Shown: positions 35,501-50,400, counted from the stretch's first letter. The stretch is DNA of 64,000 nucleotides from Echinococcus granulosus (GCF_000524195.1 NW_020170442.1:415460-479459); one strand, 5' to 3'. Numbers and translations: made by a program. The notes: a model not told the origin generated them from the sequence alone.

Positions 35501-37097
35501 ATAGATCTCTCCAAGACCGAGCCCTTCTGGCGTGGTTGGTTTTCTAATATGTCCTCACTTTTCCTATCTGTTCCGGAGCCCAAACTCCTTCTTGTGGCTG
35601 GAGTTGATCGGCTAGACAAGGAGCTGACTATCGCTCAGATGCAAGGTGAGGAGTTACCACCCTCTTGTTCTGGCTCTAATCGCTGATTCCCTATCATCTT
35701 TAAGCCTTATTCAAAATTCTACCATTCACTCTCGTTTACGGGTAAGTTTAGTTGCTCTTGTTTAAAATGCAAGCTTCCTACCTGACAAAGCATCCTCAGC
35801 CTGTCAGTCATGAAAAGCAACGCTACTGAGAATTACACGATAGGTCAGCCTTTTCCGAGTGAGGGTAATGAGTCCCACAAATCGGTGTGAGTCGCGGTTT
35901 TGGTGATTACTTGATGCCCTAATAACGCGCCGCACAAAATCTTATTTAATTCGTGTCAGCTTGACCCGAGTTGTCATGCATGTGGCCTATATTTGCCCCT
36001 TCTCATTTTCGTTGTACAGCGGGTGTCACCTAGTCCACCGTTCTACTTCATTTGAGTCGTCAGAGTGCTCATTTAATCAAAAATAACCTTGGCCATTTCT
36101 AACCCAGCATTAGATATTTTTAGCAAGCCAACCAAACCAAAAAATTCTAAGTCTATTGATACAAAGTCATTTCCTGTTTTCTGAAGAATGCAAGTTATGC
36201 ATAAAGTGCTCGGGACTTTAACTGACTGGATGGCTTTTCATCAATCCTGTTAATCCGCAGAGTTTACCTGCATTTATTTACCCACACCACACGAGATAAT
36301 TCTTGATCGTGCTCTTCACGAGATAAACGTTGCTGCTTCTCAATTGTCAAAGTGGCAGCCTCCACTAGTAAACGCAACTCACTACTGTCGCCAGATAAGA
36401 TTAGGTTTCCGTGGCTTCCTACTAATGCGGGATTTTCATCTACCTCTTCAAGGAGGCTACAAGGTAGAGCATATAAGCGATATTTTATTCCACCTGTTGG
36501 ATAAGTTGATAACAAATGCTTTCTTTGTAATAGGATTGGCTATCATTTGACCACACGAGGTATGATTGATGCGCAGAAATGTCATTCATGTGTAAATATT
36601 GTATATTCATGTGCATACACGCTCACGCACACCCGTTCCGCGCAGAATTTGTGTTCAAGGCCGCCCCGTCCAATAGTGGTAATTTGCATTGACAATTTGG
36701 TGGTGATTTTTTCCTTATTCAAGGCAAATTTCAATTGAAGATTTTACCTCGTGCGGGCCATGCAATTCACGAAGACTCGCCAGATGAGGTAGGTCACGCG
36801 CCTATTTGATTATAAATGCTTGGTAACGCATTGCCGTTGTCGGTGATCTTTTAAAGTTATTTAGGGAGTGCTTGTGCACATGATGGCCCTGTAGACGGGA
36901 ATAATAAAGAGCTTACTCATTTCATACAGTCTTAATACCTGAAAGTAGGAAAAATGTTTTATCCATTTCCATTTTTCCTGCTCTTTTTCGTTTGATGCAA
37001 CACGTTGAAGTGCTGTTTGTTCCTCAACTTCAGGTGGCATCTTGTCTTGCTCACTTCCTTCTCCGAAACCAATTTACCGGTGCGAAACCAAATCTGT
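32565..37097 (+). CDS. PPME1: Protein phosphatase methylesterase 1, 10 exons
   Basis: PPME1 is an alpha/beta-hydrolase that removes the C-terminal methyl ester from the PP2A catalytic subunit. Exons: 32565-32617, 32662-32755, 32790-32882, 32923-32980, 33026-33146, 33216-33301, 34079-34169, 35077-35645, 36724-36788, 37034 to about 37097; all phases join (about 431 aa; human 386). Seen: oxyanion-hole HGGG (67-70), nucleophile GHSMGG with Ser140, Asp165 in VVVDVVEG exactly 25 residues after the Ser as in human Ser156/Asp181, and the His401 region RAGHAIHED. TWRIDLSKTE and LLLVAGVDRLDKELTIAQMQG match the family well. An acidic, Ser/Pro-rich insert in exon 8 corresponds to the variable loop of the human enzyme and accounts for the extra length. 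The 3' end is unsettled: the reading frame may stop at 37118-37120 without splicing, or splice to an exon at 40529. Confidence 0.94.
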
Positions 37098-37120
37098 GTA
37101 AGTCCTTTCTTTCATTCTAA

Positions 37121-40100
37121 CAAAATTGAAATTTTGTCACTATTCGATTTCTCTTAAGCTGTAATGGTAATTTGTCTGACTGAGGTTTATTTGAGTCTCG
37201 ATTTGGAATATTTAATGACACTGGAGCGTTTCCTCATTAATTTTTAAACAGAGGGGAACATATTCCAAAAGCTATTGATTTTTACCCTTGTTTCTAATGT
37301 TCAACTTCTCGAGACAAACACTACGGTTTCTCTATTTCTTTATATGCAAAGTAAAATATTTTTTCCAACCATACCACTTTTTCGTTAGACACTATTTCCA
37401 TTTGCGCTATCCCAGTGTTGCTCTCTGTGCTTACTAACACAAGTCGTAATAGGGGCGAGCTGCAATTGATTTGTCGCAATTGTTGATTTCTGAAGGGCCA
37501 CTGTTAAATCGCTTTTCAAGAGGTTAAGTTAAACTTATAGGAACCCATAACTTTGTTTCTATATATATCAAAATATTTCACAAGGCAGTTAAATACAATA
37601 TTCTAAATCATAACATGTCGTATTTAATTGGCCGATCACAATAACCGCCTTCTCTAAACTCTCCGTCCGACCCGAATTGATATACAGTTTGCATCTTGGC
37701 AGACACCCAATACCTAGTTTTGGCGAAGAAAAATGCATACCAACTGGTTTCAACTTTTCCTTCTTTTGATTCTTGTGTTATGAATTCAATCGATCTCAAC
37801 GACTGGTCTCCCTCTATTTTGTTTATCACCTCTACCCATTGACCGTAAATTCGCACTCGTATCTGTGATTGTCATAATTTGGAAATCTAAGATTTTGGCA
37901 TATTTAAATCTATGAAGTACTCTCAGACCAAGGTAAAATGCCATAGATTTCAAAAATGGTACTATCAAGGGACGGTTACTGTGCGACACTTCACTCTTCT
38001 GTCCATGTAGCTATTCATGGTTCTCTGACTTTGGCCACACTCAGAAGGGTTTGTTCTCAGCCCTTTTTGATTATCATTTGAATTTGATCTCAGAACCAAT
38101 ATCATATGCATTTTAGACGTGAGTTTTTAACACCTGAACTCTTACCTCACCTGCAATGCCCCATGTCCCTTGTCACTGTGTTGCATTCCTTCAATGGGAA
38201 AGGTTTGTGCACGTGTCTTGAAGTCACGTTCGTACATATCAGGCAAACTGTCCGATGCTTTGTTCTCGATTTGAAATCTACCAATCATCTTTCTAAATCT
38301 AAATATTGTTAATTTTTTCCCTAAATGAGCGAATAAACGTATTTTAGGGCAGTTTTAATGATTTTGTTTGTTGAGAGTACAAGCATAGTCACCATCTACT
38401 GACAATGTAACTTTTTACTAGTTGCTATTTTTTCAATGGTGGGCTTTAATGTTTGACTCTAAAAGTAATATTGGCGCCCCTAGTCCTCCCTGATGCCGTA
38501 TCAAAGCGTGCTACTATCAAATGATGGTTTATTTTCAGTGTACGGTAGGGTTGGGAATGCTTGGAAGGCCATGCCGTGTGACGAAAGAAGTTAAACACCC
38601 ATCAAAACCGATATCAAGTCACTGAATAGACCCCCTTTTTGAACTTCTTCTTGGGCGCTCCTCACAGGTATTTTTCTACCTCGACCGCATTGAGTTTCTT
38701 TGCGAGTTGCAACCACCTGCGGGACGAAATCGAGGCTCATTTGACGAATTCACGTCTTAGGGAGGTCTTCCCACCCAACGGTAGTACATCCTGGAGACTT
38801 AATCAGGTCTTCTGAACATTGCGCTCCCTGTGAACAAATTGTATCGGGGGATGGTTCATTTCAGGAGATAGGGCCAAACACCGACCTTGTTCTGCGGGGA
38901 GCTGTCTGTTTTCCGATCGCAGGTCATAATGACGTTTGCCCTAGGGCAACATTTTAGCGAGAATATGGTGATGCCAAAGTACATAAATCGCTTTAGGAAA
39001 CATTAAGCTTTTCCTTAAAGCTAATCTTAGTTCATTAAAACTTACACACGCTTTATCAGCAGCTATTGTATGGAGCACGTATTTAGGGATTTGCCAGAAG
39101 TAGACACCGTTTTAAATGTTATTCATAGGATTCCGTAGACACATCTGCGTTGCAGATGTGCTCTTCCAGCAATTGTGATTTGCGAACAGTCAGTTTTTCC
39201 CCTGATCCGCTTTCAAATTTTAACATCCAATGCAATTTCCTACTTTACTCTCCATACGATGATAATGATGCCTTTTTGTTTTTGATGTAGTTCTGGCAGG
39301 TAAAATTATTGTGATTTCTTTCATCCAGCACTTTTAAAAGGCATCAATTTGGATCGTGTTATCATGCATAAGCGAAACCTGTCGTTTTTTCATACTTTAA
39401 AACTGTTTTGTGGGAAACCTGTTTTAAAATGGTGAATTTGAACTCGTTTTATTTGTCTGGCGTTGACCTCATCAGACAGGGGTGTCGAGGGCCGCATGAC
39501 TTATTTGAGTTATTTTGATTTTGCTTCCTTCGAAAGTACATGTCCTTCAATCGTTATTTATTTTGAGCACAAGGGATAATCAACGCGGGCTATCGATTAG
39601 ACAATTTTATGCATTCACTTTTCGCATAATTATGCAAAAATTTTCGTCACTCCTGTATTCACATGCTTCACCTGTTCTCGCGTTTCCTGCTACCAAAATG
39701 GATTTTGCGATACGTCATAATCAAATAAGTTCGTGCGGGCGTTTTATGGGTTACCAGTGTCTTTAAGTTTGTATTTTCTTATCTATTAGTGCATAGTTTC
39801 ACTCTAATTGTGCTTCGTTTTCATAGCGAAGCTGCGACACGGAACCTCTAAACACTCTCCCCACTGTTCCTGCTCATTACATCGCAGTATTCTAAAAGAT
39901 GTATATTGTTAGCTCTTCTCAAATAACTTTTTTAAATTGCATTGTGCTTTCGTACTTCAAAACTTCCATCATAAGTTAGTGAAAGGGCTGTATTTTAACC
40001 ACTACGATCATCGTGTGTTTTCGTAATTATAAATGTAGACGTGTTAGTTATGCTATTGCGCATCATCTTATTTTCGAATTCGCAAATCTAAACTTTATCG

Positions 40101-43100
40101 ACACTAATTTACCTTTGTACTGAGGCAAATAAATTACTCATGCTTGTTTCCCTTTCTTTTTATTATCTTAATAGTGTTTAGGCAGAATTAAATGAAGACT
40201 GTTCGCATTTTGTTCGAATGTTGCATGCATAAACCTGCATCCGATTTATCAGACTGATTCCTAAGCTGAGGGGCTAAAGCAAAAGTTTGCTCTCTCATGC
40301 ATCGTCACCTATCAAACTGTCGAGTTTTACGGTTGATTTTACTTCCAATTGGATGTCAATAAAGTTGTCGGTGCGCACCTGACATGATAAAAACATTCTA
40401 CCCACCAGACCTATATTCTGTTGATGTAATTGAAATAGAAACCACATTCATTCTTGTGTGTAAAAAATAAGAAATAGGTTTTGCCTACTTGTACTAGTTC
40501 AAGTGTTATACTGTCTTCTTTCCTCTAGAACCAAAACTCAAATTTGCAGTCCTCCCCGTGGTGCTGGTGCTGGTGCTGTCACTCGGCCATCATTTGGTGG
40601 AGATAGCTTTTGTACACACCTGTCTCCCCCACCCCTTCTAAATGTACTCCACCCGTTACCTTGACCCTACGGGTTCTCATGTTGTCGCACGTGTGTGTGG
40701 CCTCGAAATTGTACTACCCGGTTTCTCTCGCCGTAGCCTCGCCTTCGACCCTGTTTCTCCGTTGCCCTCTTCACCATGTCAGTACCTCCACGCTCTATTT
40801 TACACACACCCTAAAGCTGCCCTCTGGTTAGCTTACTTCTTGACCCACAAACGTACCTACGCGCACGCCTCAACCTGCCTGCCTCTGTCCCAGCGAGCGA
40901 ACATACATACGTAGACAGCCCTCTAGTGTTTTTCCCGCAAACCTATATTACCTATGCTGAATATTTTGAAATACAGTAGAGTTGTTGAAAGAGAACGCTT
41001 ATGCCTATGCGCGCATGTTGTTGTGCTTCCGCTGATTTAACGTCTTTGTATCTTTTCAATACCATCCAGAATCAGGAAAAACGTTTTATTCTACCCAATT
41101 TATAATTCGCAAACGGAAGGTCTGGATTCATACTGCAAATGGAAATTCGACCTTCATTGTTTATTTAGACGATGTTCTTTTAAAGGGTTGACTCACATCA
41201 TAGGTAAATCTTGCTTCTGCTCAGCCGCCTAGTTGGTGTGACCGAATCCGCTTATGCTGCAAACCATCTCACTGGTTTCCCATTGTTAGACCATTGTTAA
41301 TTATTTCTTTGCTAACTGCTATGCACAAAACTTCGTCCCCAAATGTTCCAACGCGTACCAGCTGAGGCCTTGATCTTGTGAACTGTACTGTAAAAGATAA
41401 TCTACTGATTTGCTTTTTTTTCCGTTAGAACAAAAACTCACGTCTGCTACTTTTTTGGTTGAAGTGTCCGTTTTTTCGATATGATTTATCAAACTAACAC
41501 TCTTCAGGTTTTCGAACGTAGCCATTCTAACCGAAGCGCTCACCGTCTAGGTATTTTTCTTACTCTTGGAATGGGTGGCTCGGGCCAACTTGCATATCTG
41601 TCCACTTTAGCCTCGGATTAGAAGCTCACATAAACTCTCCATCGATTCTTCATTGGTTGTTTATTGTATCCCATAGTTTTCATTGTTTCTCTGTGGCAAC
41701 CGCACGTCACCTACTCAAGTATTATTTTTTCATCAGAAATTAAGTCTTAAATTGGCAATACTGGCATTGAATCGACTGTTTTAAAGTGTTTCTGCAACTT
41801 CGGATTTTCGGTGGATTTGCTTGTGTTGAACTTGCTCAATTTCAAATGATATTGCAACCCCGGAGTGCTTTTGAAATCCAATTCTGGATGTTGATCAACA
41901 TTTAGGTGTTCTGTTTTCGGTCTTCCAATCCATTCAAGTCTTACATTCTAGTACAGCTGCGATAGCATTAAAACAGGTTTCACATTATCATTTAGGCAAT
42001 CTTCTTACCGACAGCCAAGGTAGCTTTGTTTTGGCAATTTCTTTTTTCCTTCGTGAAAATGTTGTGTTAACGGTGTGTTAACTGTAGTTGGCAAATTAAC
42101 TTTTCTGTCACTTTTTTCCAGATCAAGCGATTTATGAATTCAGTTTGGTTTTCCCGTTCATTTTGTGAATAATGTCTACCAGATCATCTCTGTACTCATC
42201 TTCTTTCACTGAATAGAAACATCTTAGTGTTTAATCTTCGTAAGGTGAGGTGCACTTATCACAGACCCGTTCCTGTCTGCCATCTTGTGTTAGATATTGT
42301 TTTCAAAAGAAGTATCTGTTCATTAGTACTATGAACTGTCACTTTGGTCTTACTCTTGTAGCGGCACAAATACGCCCTCTCAGATGATTATTTCCTTACA
42401 GTGGGGTTAATTCTCTATTTACCAATCGGAAACATTTCGATCTATGTGTATCAAAAGTTAGTTTCTGTTCTGCTTTTTATTCTAAAATAGCATATTTTTT
42501 TGGCGCAGATGTATATCTGTTAATGCAAGTAAAAATGATTAGTCTACCATCCACACTTCATAATTCAAATTTGCTCGGAACTGAATTCTATAGACACCTC
42601 GTCTGTTAAAAAAATTGTGGCCTTACAATTGCATCTTGTTCTTGAAGACAAAGCGTTTATAACAGCACATCGGCGTGGATGCTCATCTTCTCTGTACGTC
42701 AAAATTTACTTATTTATCTGCCGAAGTTTTTCCGTGGCTTCATAATATTACGTGACGAAATGTGGAAAATCTGGTAAATTGGCATTTTGCTTACTGGTTA
42801 TGTTTAGTTGCGGCATATAGCTTAAAGCACATACTCTTTTTTAGTCATAAAGTGTTTTACTAAACTAGATCTGCGTCATTTATGGGTACTTTTCCTTATC
42901 TTCTATCATTTGAGTTGAAAAGTTTGCATAAGTTTGATTTCCAATTTACTTTTTGGCGCTTGAGGTAACACAGAATGCCTAATACCATTCTTCCGAAACG
43001 CAGCGGGTCATCAAATAGGGAGCTAATCCGATAATTAGTTCACTGTGGGTCAGCACTCGCTCTCCCCTTACCCATAATCGATGCGTTTCAATCCTCCGTC

Positions 43101-44464
43101 GGGAAGCGGTGATGACGCTTGTTGGGCTCTGCTTCAGCAATAACCTAGCGCACACGTAATTCCTAGAGCGTTGATTGTCGTCGGGCGCCTGCGCACGCGC
43201 TTGTTTGCAGTTCACGTGTGGCGTCTTGGCATTTAGCTATTGGCACCAAAAAACAGGCCGTGAAAGTACTGTAGGGCTTGCCCACTGACGTTTCGCCCCT
43301 GTCTTTTTTCACTCCGACACAACCATGTTCATTCTGTCGATTTTTTTCCTGTATATCAGTTGATAAGATTGTCCACTCCTATTTGTACAAATTTCCCACC
43401 CTTTTCGTTGTGCCACTCTGTTTTCAGAATCCATCGTTTAGGCTACCTCGAATCCCTCAGTACTTTAGCATGTCGATTGAAATATGCAAACCCATTATTA
43501 CTTTTGTTAAACGTTCTTTCAGAATATTTGTTTCTATAGCATGGCTCTTTGGTAATTGATTGTCGCTAATAGAGGGATACATGATCATATTTACAGTAGG
43601 GGAAATTACTGAAATCCCGGTCATTCCGGACCTTGTCTAATGCAACATAGACATTTTTTCATGTTATTTTAACTTCCCTTTTTTGCATTATAATTTCGTG
43701 TTTAGCGAACAATTTAAAACTAATGCAAGAGGTAACAACTCCGAACTGCCTAGTTTATTATCAGTCGTTCCATTGTCACAAAGTACTTTCCCCTTTGTAC
43801 TAGGGTGAATTAATTGTGCAAATATTTGTCATCTTGACGTGTTAATGTACTTAACTTGCTTCACTGTTGCTGTAGCAATCCTCTATTGCAACTCTAGCTA
43901 ATTTTAATAGATCCTTTAAATAAAAATCACGGATATTGCTTTCGATTTTTCTTTTTAACATCACACTTCCGAACTTCAAAAAATATTGTAGTAGGATAAT
44001 ATTTGAATTTGTCTAGTCGCTGAATTAAACTCGCCCATGGATCTGTTTTATTCTGTAGTTTGAGCTATTATAAATGCGGGTTCCCTCATGTCCCGCTTTC
44101 TCTATTAGTCAGTAAGCATATTTCTCGGGCGCTTGCTTTGCCTTCAGTCTTTGATATTTAGGACGGGTTGGACCAATTTAAGTAGCTTCATACTTGGCAT
44201 TGCAGTGCGTTGTTCTTAATGCACGCTCCTATTAAATAAGGTCGTAGATACTCACTGTCACAAAAGGATAATGCTTGAATCAACTAAAAAGTTGGCGGTA
44301 TCTGCTCTTTACATCCTTGAATGGAATGATTCTTTAGTATCCAAATATTTTTGTTCCAATTTATTGCTCTACTGCTCTGGGTAGTGTTACTGAAGCCGAC
44401 TTAGTCCTGCCAACTATTGTTATGTGGTATCTGATTTTGTAATTGCACTTCATCGCTTTTCAGA
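37121..44464. other. PPME1-NDUFAF1 intergenic or intronic stretch
   Basis: T-rich on the plus strand, with no supported gene apart from the possible terminal exon at 40529. The GC-richer patch at 43.0-43.25 kb has no recognisable product. It may contain the 3' UTR of PPME1 and upstream non-coding sequence of NDUFAF1. Confidence 0.5.
40529..40674 (+). CDS. PPME1: Possible terminal exon of PPME1
   Basis: A good acceptor (TTTCCTCTAG) at 40519-40528 opens a GC-richer segment. If joined to the weak donor CT|GTGTAA at 37095, it adds about 45 Gly/Ala/Pro/Ser-rich residues and stops near 40674. If joined to the stronger donor T|GTAAGT at 37097, the junction itself creates TAA and the segment is 3' UTR. 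No domain is visible. Only a cDNA would decide between the two. Confidence 0.35.
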
Positions 44465-47400
44465 ATGTTTAGACTCACAGTCAGCAGACATGTTGTGCTA
44501 CAGAATGCGCCTTTCGTTTATCAGTTTCGTCGACGCGGATTCATCAAAGTGGATCGTGCGGGTGGACGCAACCGTGAAAATGTGTTTGGAGATCTCATTC
44601 GATGGTGGATCCGCTTGAGGCCCTGGAAGGAGGAAGTGGCCACACTTAAACGACGTCTTCGACGTCACAAAGCCGGTTTCGATGTGAGCTCCCAGTAATA
44701 GTTTAGGGAGGGTAACATCGGTGTCAATCACGGTCTTCATGTAAATGAAACGTACTCCAAATTGTGTTAGAATACCTGTGTTTGCCCACTTCAACAGTCT
44801 TTCGGGTGAATGATTAACCAAACTTAATTTTGTTGCATTAAACCCCAGAACCTATTTCGGAGGTACTCCAATCAGAGCTGTGTGCGATATGGTGGCTGTT
44901 ATGCTTTCTTTTAGACGTCTCTTCGATGACATTTGAAAGTGTTATCAGGTATCATATCGCGACTTGTTTTAAGGCAAAATGATAATACCTTGACGTAACG
45001 TCTATACTTTAGCTAAACACTGAATTTTTGCTAAGAAAGTCGTAGTCAAGTTATTTTTATGGGGTATTTCCATCTCGCGTTGATGCAGATTCGCGATAAT
45101 GTAGTAAGTACCCATTTTGCCTTGTATTTTTTGTTTCAGACGTCGATGACTGCTAACTGAATTTAACGGAAGTCTTAAGTTAGCATTCTACGAAATTATT
45201 TTTTTTTATTTCAAATGCACTGGAGATCTACTCATGCTTGCGTGTTCTCAACTGCTATTATTCATTGCTATCGGCTATAAACTTGTATTTACGATTTGTG
45301 GATTTCGAATGCAATTAAGTTATCTACAAATTTGTACTTCTTAGTAGGAAATCCCTTTGAAATCGTTTTGGCACTACAGTGATTGTTTGGTTTATTTTCC
45401 CTCATTTAAAACATTAACGTCATCCTTGCACATTAGTTTCTCTTACGTAACTTGGATTTTCTGAAATTTATTTGTGTAGGTTATCTAGAAGTTTAAGGTT
45501 TTGATAAAGCCGTTGATTTGGGGAATTTGGAAGTCAGGTTTCACAAAGAGCCGCCGGGTGTATCCTTGTCTGTAAATAGCTATTTTCCCCGTCATTTATT
45601 TGATATTCCCATGAAATCTGTTTAGTCTAGGTGGTGAACACTAATACGCAGCTGCTTTTGCAACAGTTCGCAATACTTTTTTCTTCGCTTAGGAGGCTTC
45701 GACTTTTCCCAAAGCATTCACACCTTCCTCACGTACGGCTTTATTTACATCAGATTTACTGGTTCTCCTTAAAGCAGTTTTTTTTTGAATTTTCAAGTTT
45801 GTCAATGCTAGGTTCGGTAATCACTTTTGGTCAGTTTCCTTCCAAGTTTACTTTAGCTTTATCTTCATAATTGTGTCATTTCAACCGGAAAGTTGTGGCG
45901 TTTTTATTCAGCCACTGAAGCGAAGATAAAATGCTATTGCGTTTAAAGTTTATAGTCTTTAAAGTAAGGAATGGAGAGTATTCAACGCTTTAATTTTTGT
46001 GACTATTGTGTGTTTATTCCCGAGCTTCATATTGTCACGACAGTATTATTTAATCAGCAAATATAAGCAGTATAGGAACCAAATTAAGGATTTTTTGCTT
46101 AAATCTCTTTTAACGCAATATTTAGTCAAACTTAATTCTATCAACCAGGCTAATACTTTGAGTGAACTTTTAAGTTTTAAACTTGCTGACTTCCTAGTGG
46201 AAAGTGGTAAGTCCGCTAAAAGTACCACTGTTTCCAAAAACGGTTGATATTGCTTTGCATAATATTTGTACGCATTTGTCATTATTTAATTGTATGCTTG
46301 ATTATGCTCTTTCTAATTTCCAGTCCTAAGCACAGCAAAAGCGGTAATTCAGGGGATTAATGGATTAGTTAAAAGCCTCTGAAATTTACATAACATCGGT
46401 GGTGTCTGGATTTAGCTTCATTTTCTATTGTACGCTTGCTAGGTCTGCACTACCAACGTTTTTATTGTTTGAGGGCTTTATCTACCTTGCAAATAACTAT
46501 CCTATTACTACTGTTTAATGGAAATTTTTTAGGCTGGGGTATGCACAAAAAGTGGCTGGTGTACTGAAATTTGTACGAAAATTCGTATTTTATTACTTTG
46601 AGTTAGTTCAAGAATCTTTATTTTCCATGGATCTAAACTCAATTTTTTATTCATTGTTTTGCTCATCAAAGCAATGCATGTGTATGTTCTCCCTGCTTCT
46701 CCTTTCTTCGATAGCCTAACGTTCATGGTCAGACGCGCTACCTGGTACGCTTTCCTCAACTCACTGAATCTGACTTCAAGCTGTGGAGAGTCTGTACCGA
46801 CGCCGACTTCGACGAGGGCTACTCCACCGCGGAGTTTGTGCGTTCGCCTCGCGGCGCCCTCGGTTCCACCGCTCCTGACCACGAAACCACCGACTTTGTT
46901 GCTCCGATGACCTTCCGCGACGCGCAGGATCCCCTTAGCCCTAAAGAAAAGGATGCTCACCCCTTCTCCATTACGTATTCCGCCGACAGGTTAGAGTAAA
47001 TAACACTTACTGCGATCTCTAGTATTGGCGGGCACTATCTTATCCATTGATTTCCATTTCGTCTGGAAATTGTTCCCCTGTGCTGATTGGGTTTTTAAAG
47101 ATGTCTCTCCTTTCACTCCCTCTCTCTGAAATCCTGTCGAACTAATCCTGAAGGTATTTATTTCTCATCGTATTAAAGTGGGTGATTTCATAAGGATTGC
47201 GCACTTTAACAGAATAAATGACGAGGCTGTTGGGCATCCTGAAAGGCAGCATTCAATACCTTTCTAGTCTCCATTTAGTAGGCTACTTGATGGGGCTAAT
47301 TACCGTTCTGCAAACGGTTGCTCAGTACTCGCTTCGCTATCGTTTAAAGGCTTCTTTTTTTCTTTGTCCATCGTACTTATTTGGCGAGAACTAAATCAGA

Positions 47401-50400
47401 TATTGTTTTGGTTTATCGGTGATGGTGGTAAAGTCAGGCTCATAGTCAACTTTTCGAAATTCTTATAGTTGCTGTTTCATTCTCTTTCCCTCTTTACAAA
47501 TAACAGGTTTCCTGACTGGATGTTAGATTTTGAAGATATAGTATAGCGTTGTTATATAGTTTGTGCTTTCCTCTCGACGGATTTTCTGAACAAGGAGCCA
47601 TCGTCACGTTTACAGCCTGTTTTGATGAAACTAAGTTTTTTGCTTTGCCTTGCAAACGCCTTAGGTCTTAATCGTGTGCAAAATTCCTTCAGGGCTCACA
47701 AATCGTGCGTTCTATCTCTGCCTTCTCTTTTCCAACACTTTTATTCAATCGTTTGTTTCTTTTCGACTTATATAACGAATGCTTGTCCTCATCGTATCAT
47801 TGCGAAACATAATAATCTCGCTGCCATCTGGCTTATGTGCGTGGATTTATAATGGACGGGGTTAATCCATTCGCTTCTGGCACAATCATTATTTGTTAGT
47901 ACGAATAGCACATTTGTGATAATCACTTGAAAAACGTCTTCTAACTTCCAGTATGGGAACTTGGCTCTCAAAATCCGAAGGGAACATCTATTGTAACACT
48001 CATGCAACCATCAGTAAAGCACAGCTGTTTTGATTCTAACACGTTTGAAACCTCTAAAGGTTTTCTATGTGACCTGACCTTGTAAGTCATCTCCGAACAC
48101 TCACGTTCTCTGAAATTTTCAAGCGGTCTGTTTTGATTCATTTACGCATTTTGTTTAGAAATAAGAGCAAATAGCCATTATATATTACAGTGCTCTACAA
48201 AATGCAAACTATTGGCGATTTATGATTGAGTTTTCGGCTACTAGAGCGAATCATCGAGATGAAAAAGTGGGTTGTTGTAAATTTGATGGCATAAAGGGAA
48301 AGGGCGATACTCAGGCGCATTAAGTAGTTAGCATGAATTCATGAATAAAACCCTCTTTATAGCTATTGAGCAGGAGTGTTCCTTTTTTTGCCTTCAGTTG
48401 CTGCGATACTGTATGATGCTAGTTGATTCTGTGCTGTGATCTACAGTTTTCTAATGAAATTCCTAGATTTCTTCTAAGCACATCTTTTGTGCTTTTCTTT
48501 ACATGACTCACCTTTCCTTCGATTAAAAATGCGTGACTTGCTCTGTGTCTTGTCGTGTGGATACCCAACTTGGCTGATTGACCACATCACGCCTTTACTG
48601 TCTGGAATTTCCGATCATACCACTGTCACTTTACGTTCGAGGTTTCAATTGTTTCGAGTGTTAAGTAGACCTCTTGTGTTCTAGGGATTTTACCGTTACC
48701 TGTCCTCTATTTAGGGCGAATTTATGGCTGTTTTAATTCTAGAAACGCTGAAGTACGCTTTGCAATGTAATGTCCACCTGATTAATTCAGTAGTGTTCCA
48801 AGGTAGGCTCACCTCCTCTGAGGTTACTTTCTGTGGTTCATCCTTACAGTAGTATTTCATATTTGTGCGCCCACTTTTTGTATGCAGTGATTCATCATTA
48901 AGTGTTTTCACTGAAATGTAAGCAAATTTTTCTTTAGGATGCTCCATTGAAAATCAAATCTTCATTTTTTTCAGTCGTGGCAAAAAATAGTATTAGTTGA
49001 GTTTCTTTCAAAGTGATTAAAGTTTTCCGGATTAATTGCTGGCTGACTCATTAGGTGGTTGTCTATTCTTTAAGTTTTCAGTACTTATCCTAATACCTAA
49101 TTCCTTCCTAAATGTTTATTGCTTAATTGTCTGTTTAGTGGTAAACTGATTGGTAGCAATAGGTGTTGTATCAACATCGTAGCATCATATCTTTGTGCCG
49201 ATGATGGTCTACACAACTGAACTGTAAATTATACCCATATTCATTTCTGGCTTTATTTTTTGAGCGGTGTCAAAAGGGTTTAAATGAAAATAAATGTAGC
49301 TGGGTTGGTTAGATTTATGTGCTATAATTTCTTTCCTATTTTATAAAAGGTTCCACAAGTTTCTGAACTATGACGCTACTTTCGGTTAGGCAAGAATTCA
49401 TCTCATCTATTAACTCCTTCAGGTTCTCTGTTCACAAGATAGCCAATACTCAAACACTACATACAACACAGAGTTTTTCCCGCTTTTTGTTTCGCAAGAA
49501 CCATCTAAATTACCTTCTCTTCCTCGAAAGCTCAAAAGTCGACGTTTTTTTATTTATCTTTTTGTTTCCCCTTCGGCTGATTTTAACTATTTATTTACTT
49601 AGTTCCTACAGGACTTTTACATTTCACCTGAGAAACGAAATTAAAATCGCTTTCTCGTACGTTTTGTTATAGTAGACGGTTGATGAAGAATGGGGACAAC
49701 AGTTGACATGTGCTTCTCCCAATTGAAAAAAAAAAAACTTTTTCGCGGATTTGGTTATGCAAATGACCTTTCCGTTCAATTTTACTGACTGGTTCATTTG
49801 ATGCGTACACGATACATAAACTACCGCCTCAGCTGAAGATGGGGACGACAACTTGAATACGTGTTAAATTTCGTCTGCGTAGGGGATGTGTACACATTTG
49901 TCTTCGCGGGTAATTGTTGGTGGACTCCCTCAGGCAGTAAAGTGTACTAGCCTTGACGTTGCCCTTCGGTGAAGGCGGCAGTAGCATGCAGGCTGAATTC
50001 TTGTAAATCGGGCTTTTGACTCCAACCTCGAATTCGTATTTTCCATAAAAATGCCATTTTCTACAGTTTAATCTACCACTAGTTACAACAGTTTCGATTA
50101 CTATAATAAATAACCTGTTGAAATGGTACAAGAATTCTTCAGATTCTTGTACACTGCATATTCCTCAGTCAGTTTGATTTTATCCCCAAGATTGTTGACA
50201 GCATCTTTTGAAATTGTTTACTAAAATCAGCCATACATAAGTGATCCGTTTTTAACAGTTTTTAGTTTCGCTCAGAATTTTTTCGCTTATTTTGTCTTCT
50301 TTTAGATACAAATTCAGTTAGACTGCTGTTTTTTGAAGGAAAGTTAATGAATTCAATCGAAACTTGTAAAAATGCTTTATATTAACTACGATTTTCAAGT

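Noticed and set aside
36264..36515. 83-codon minus frame with a charged helix-like stretch
   Set aside because: It lies antisense in a PPME1 intron, has no neighbours in phase and no recognised motif.
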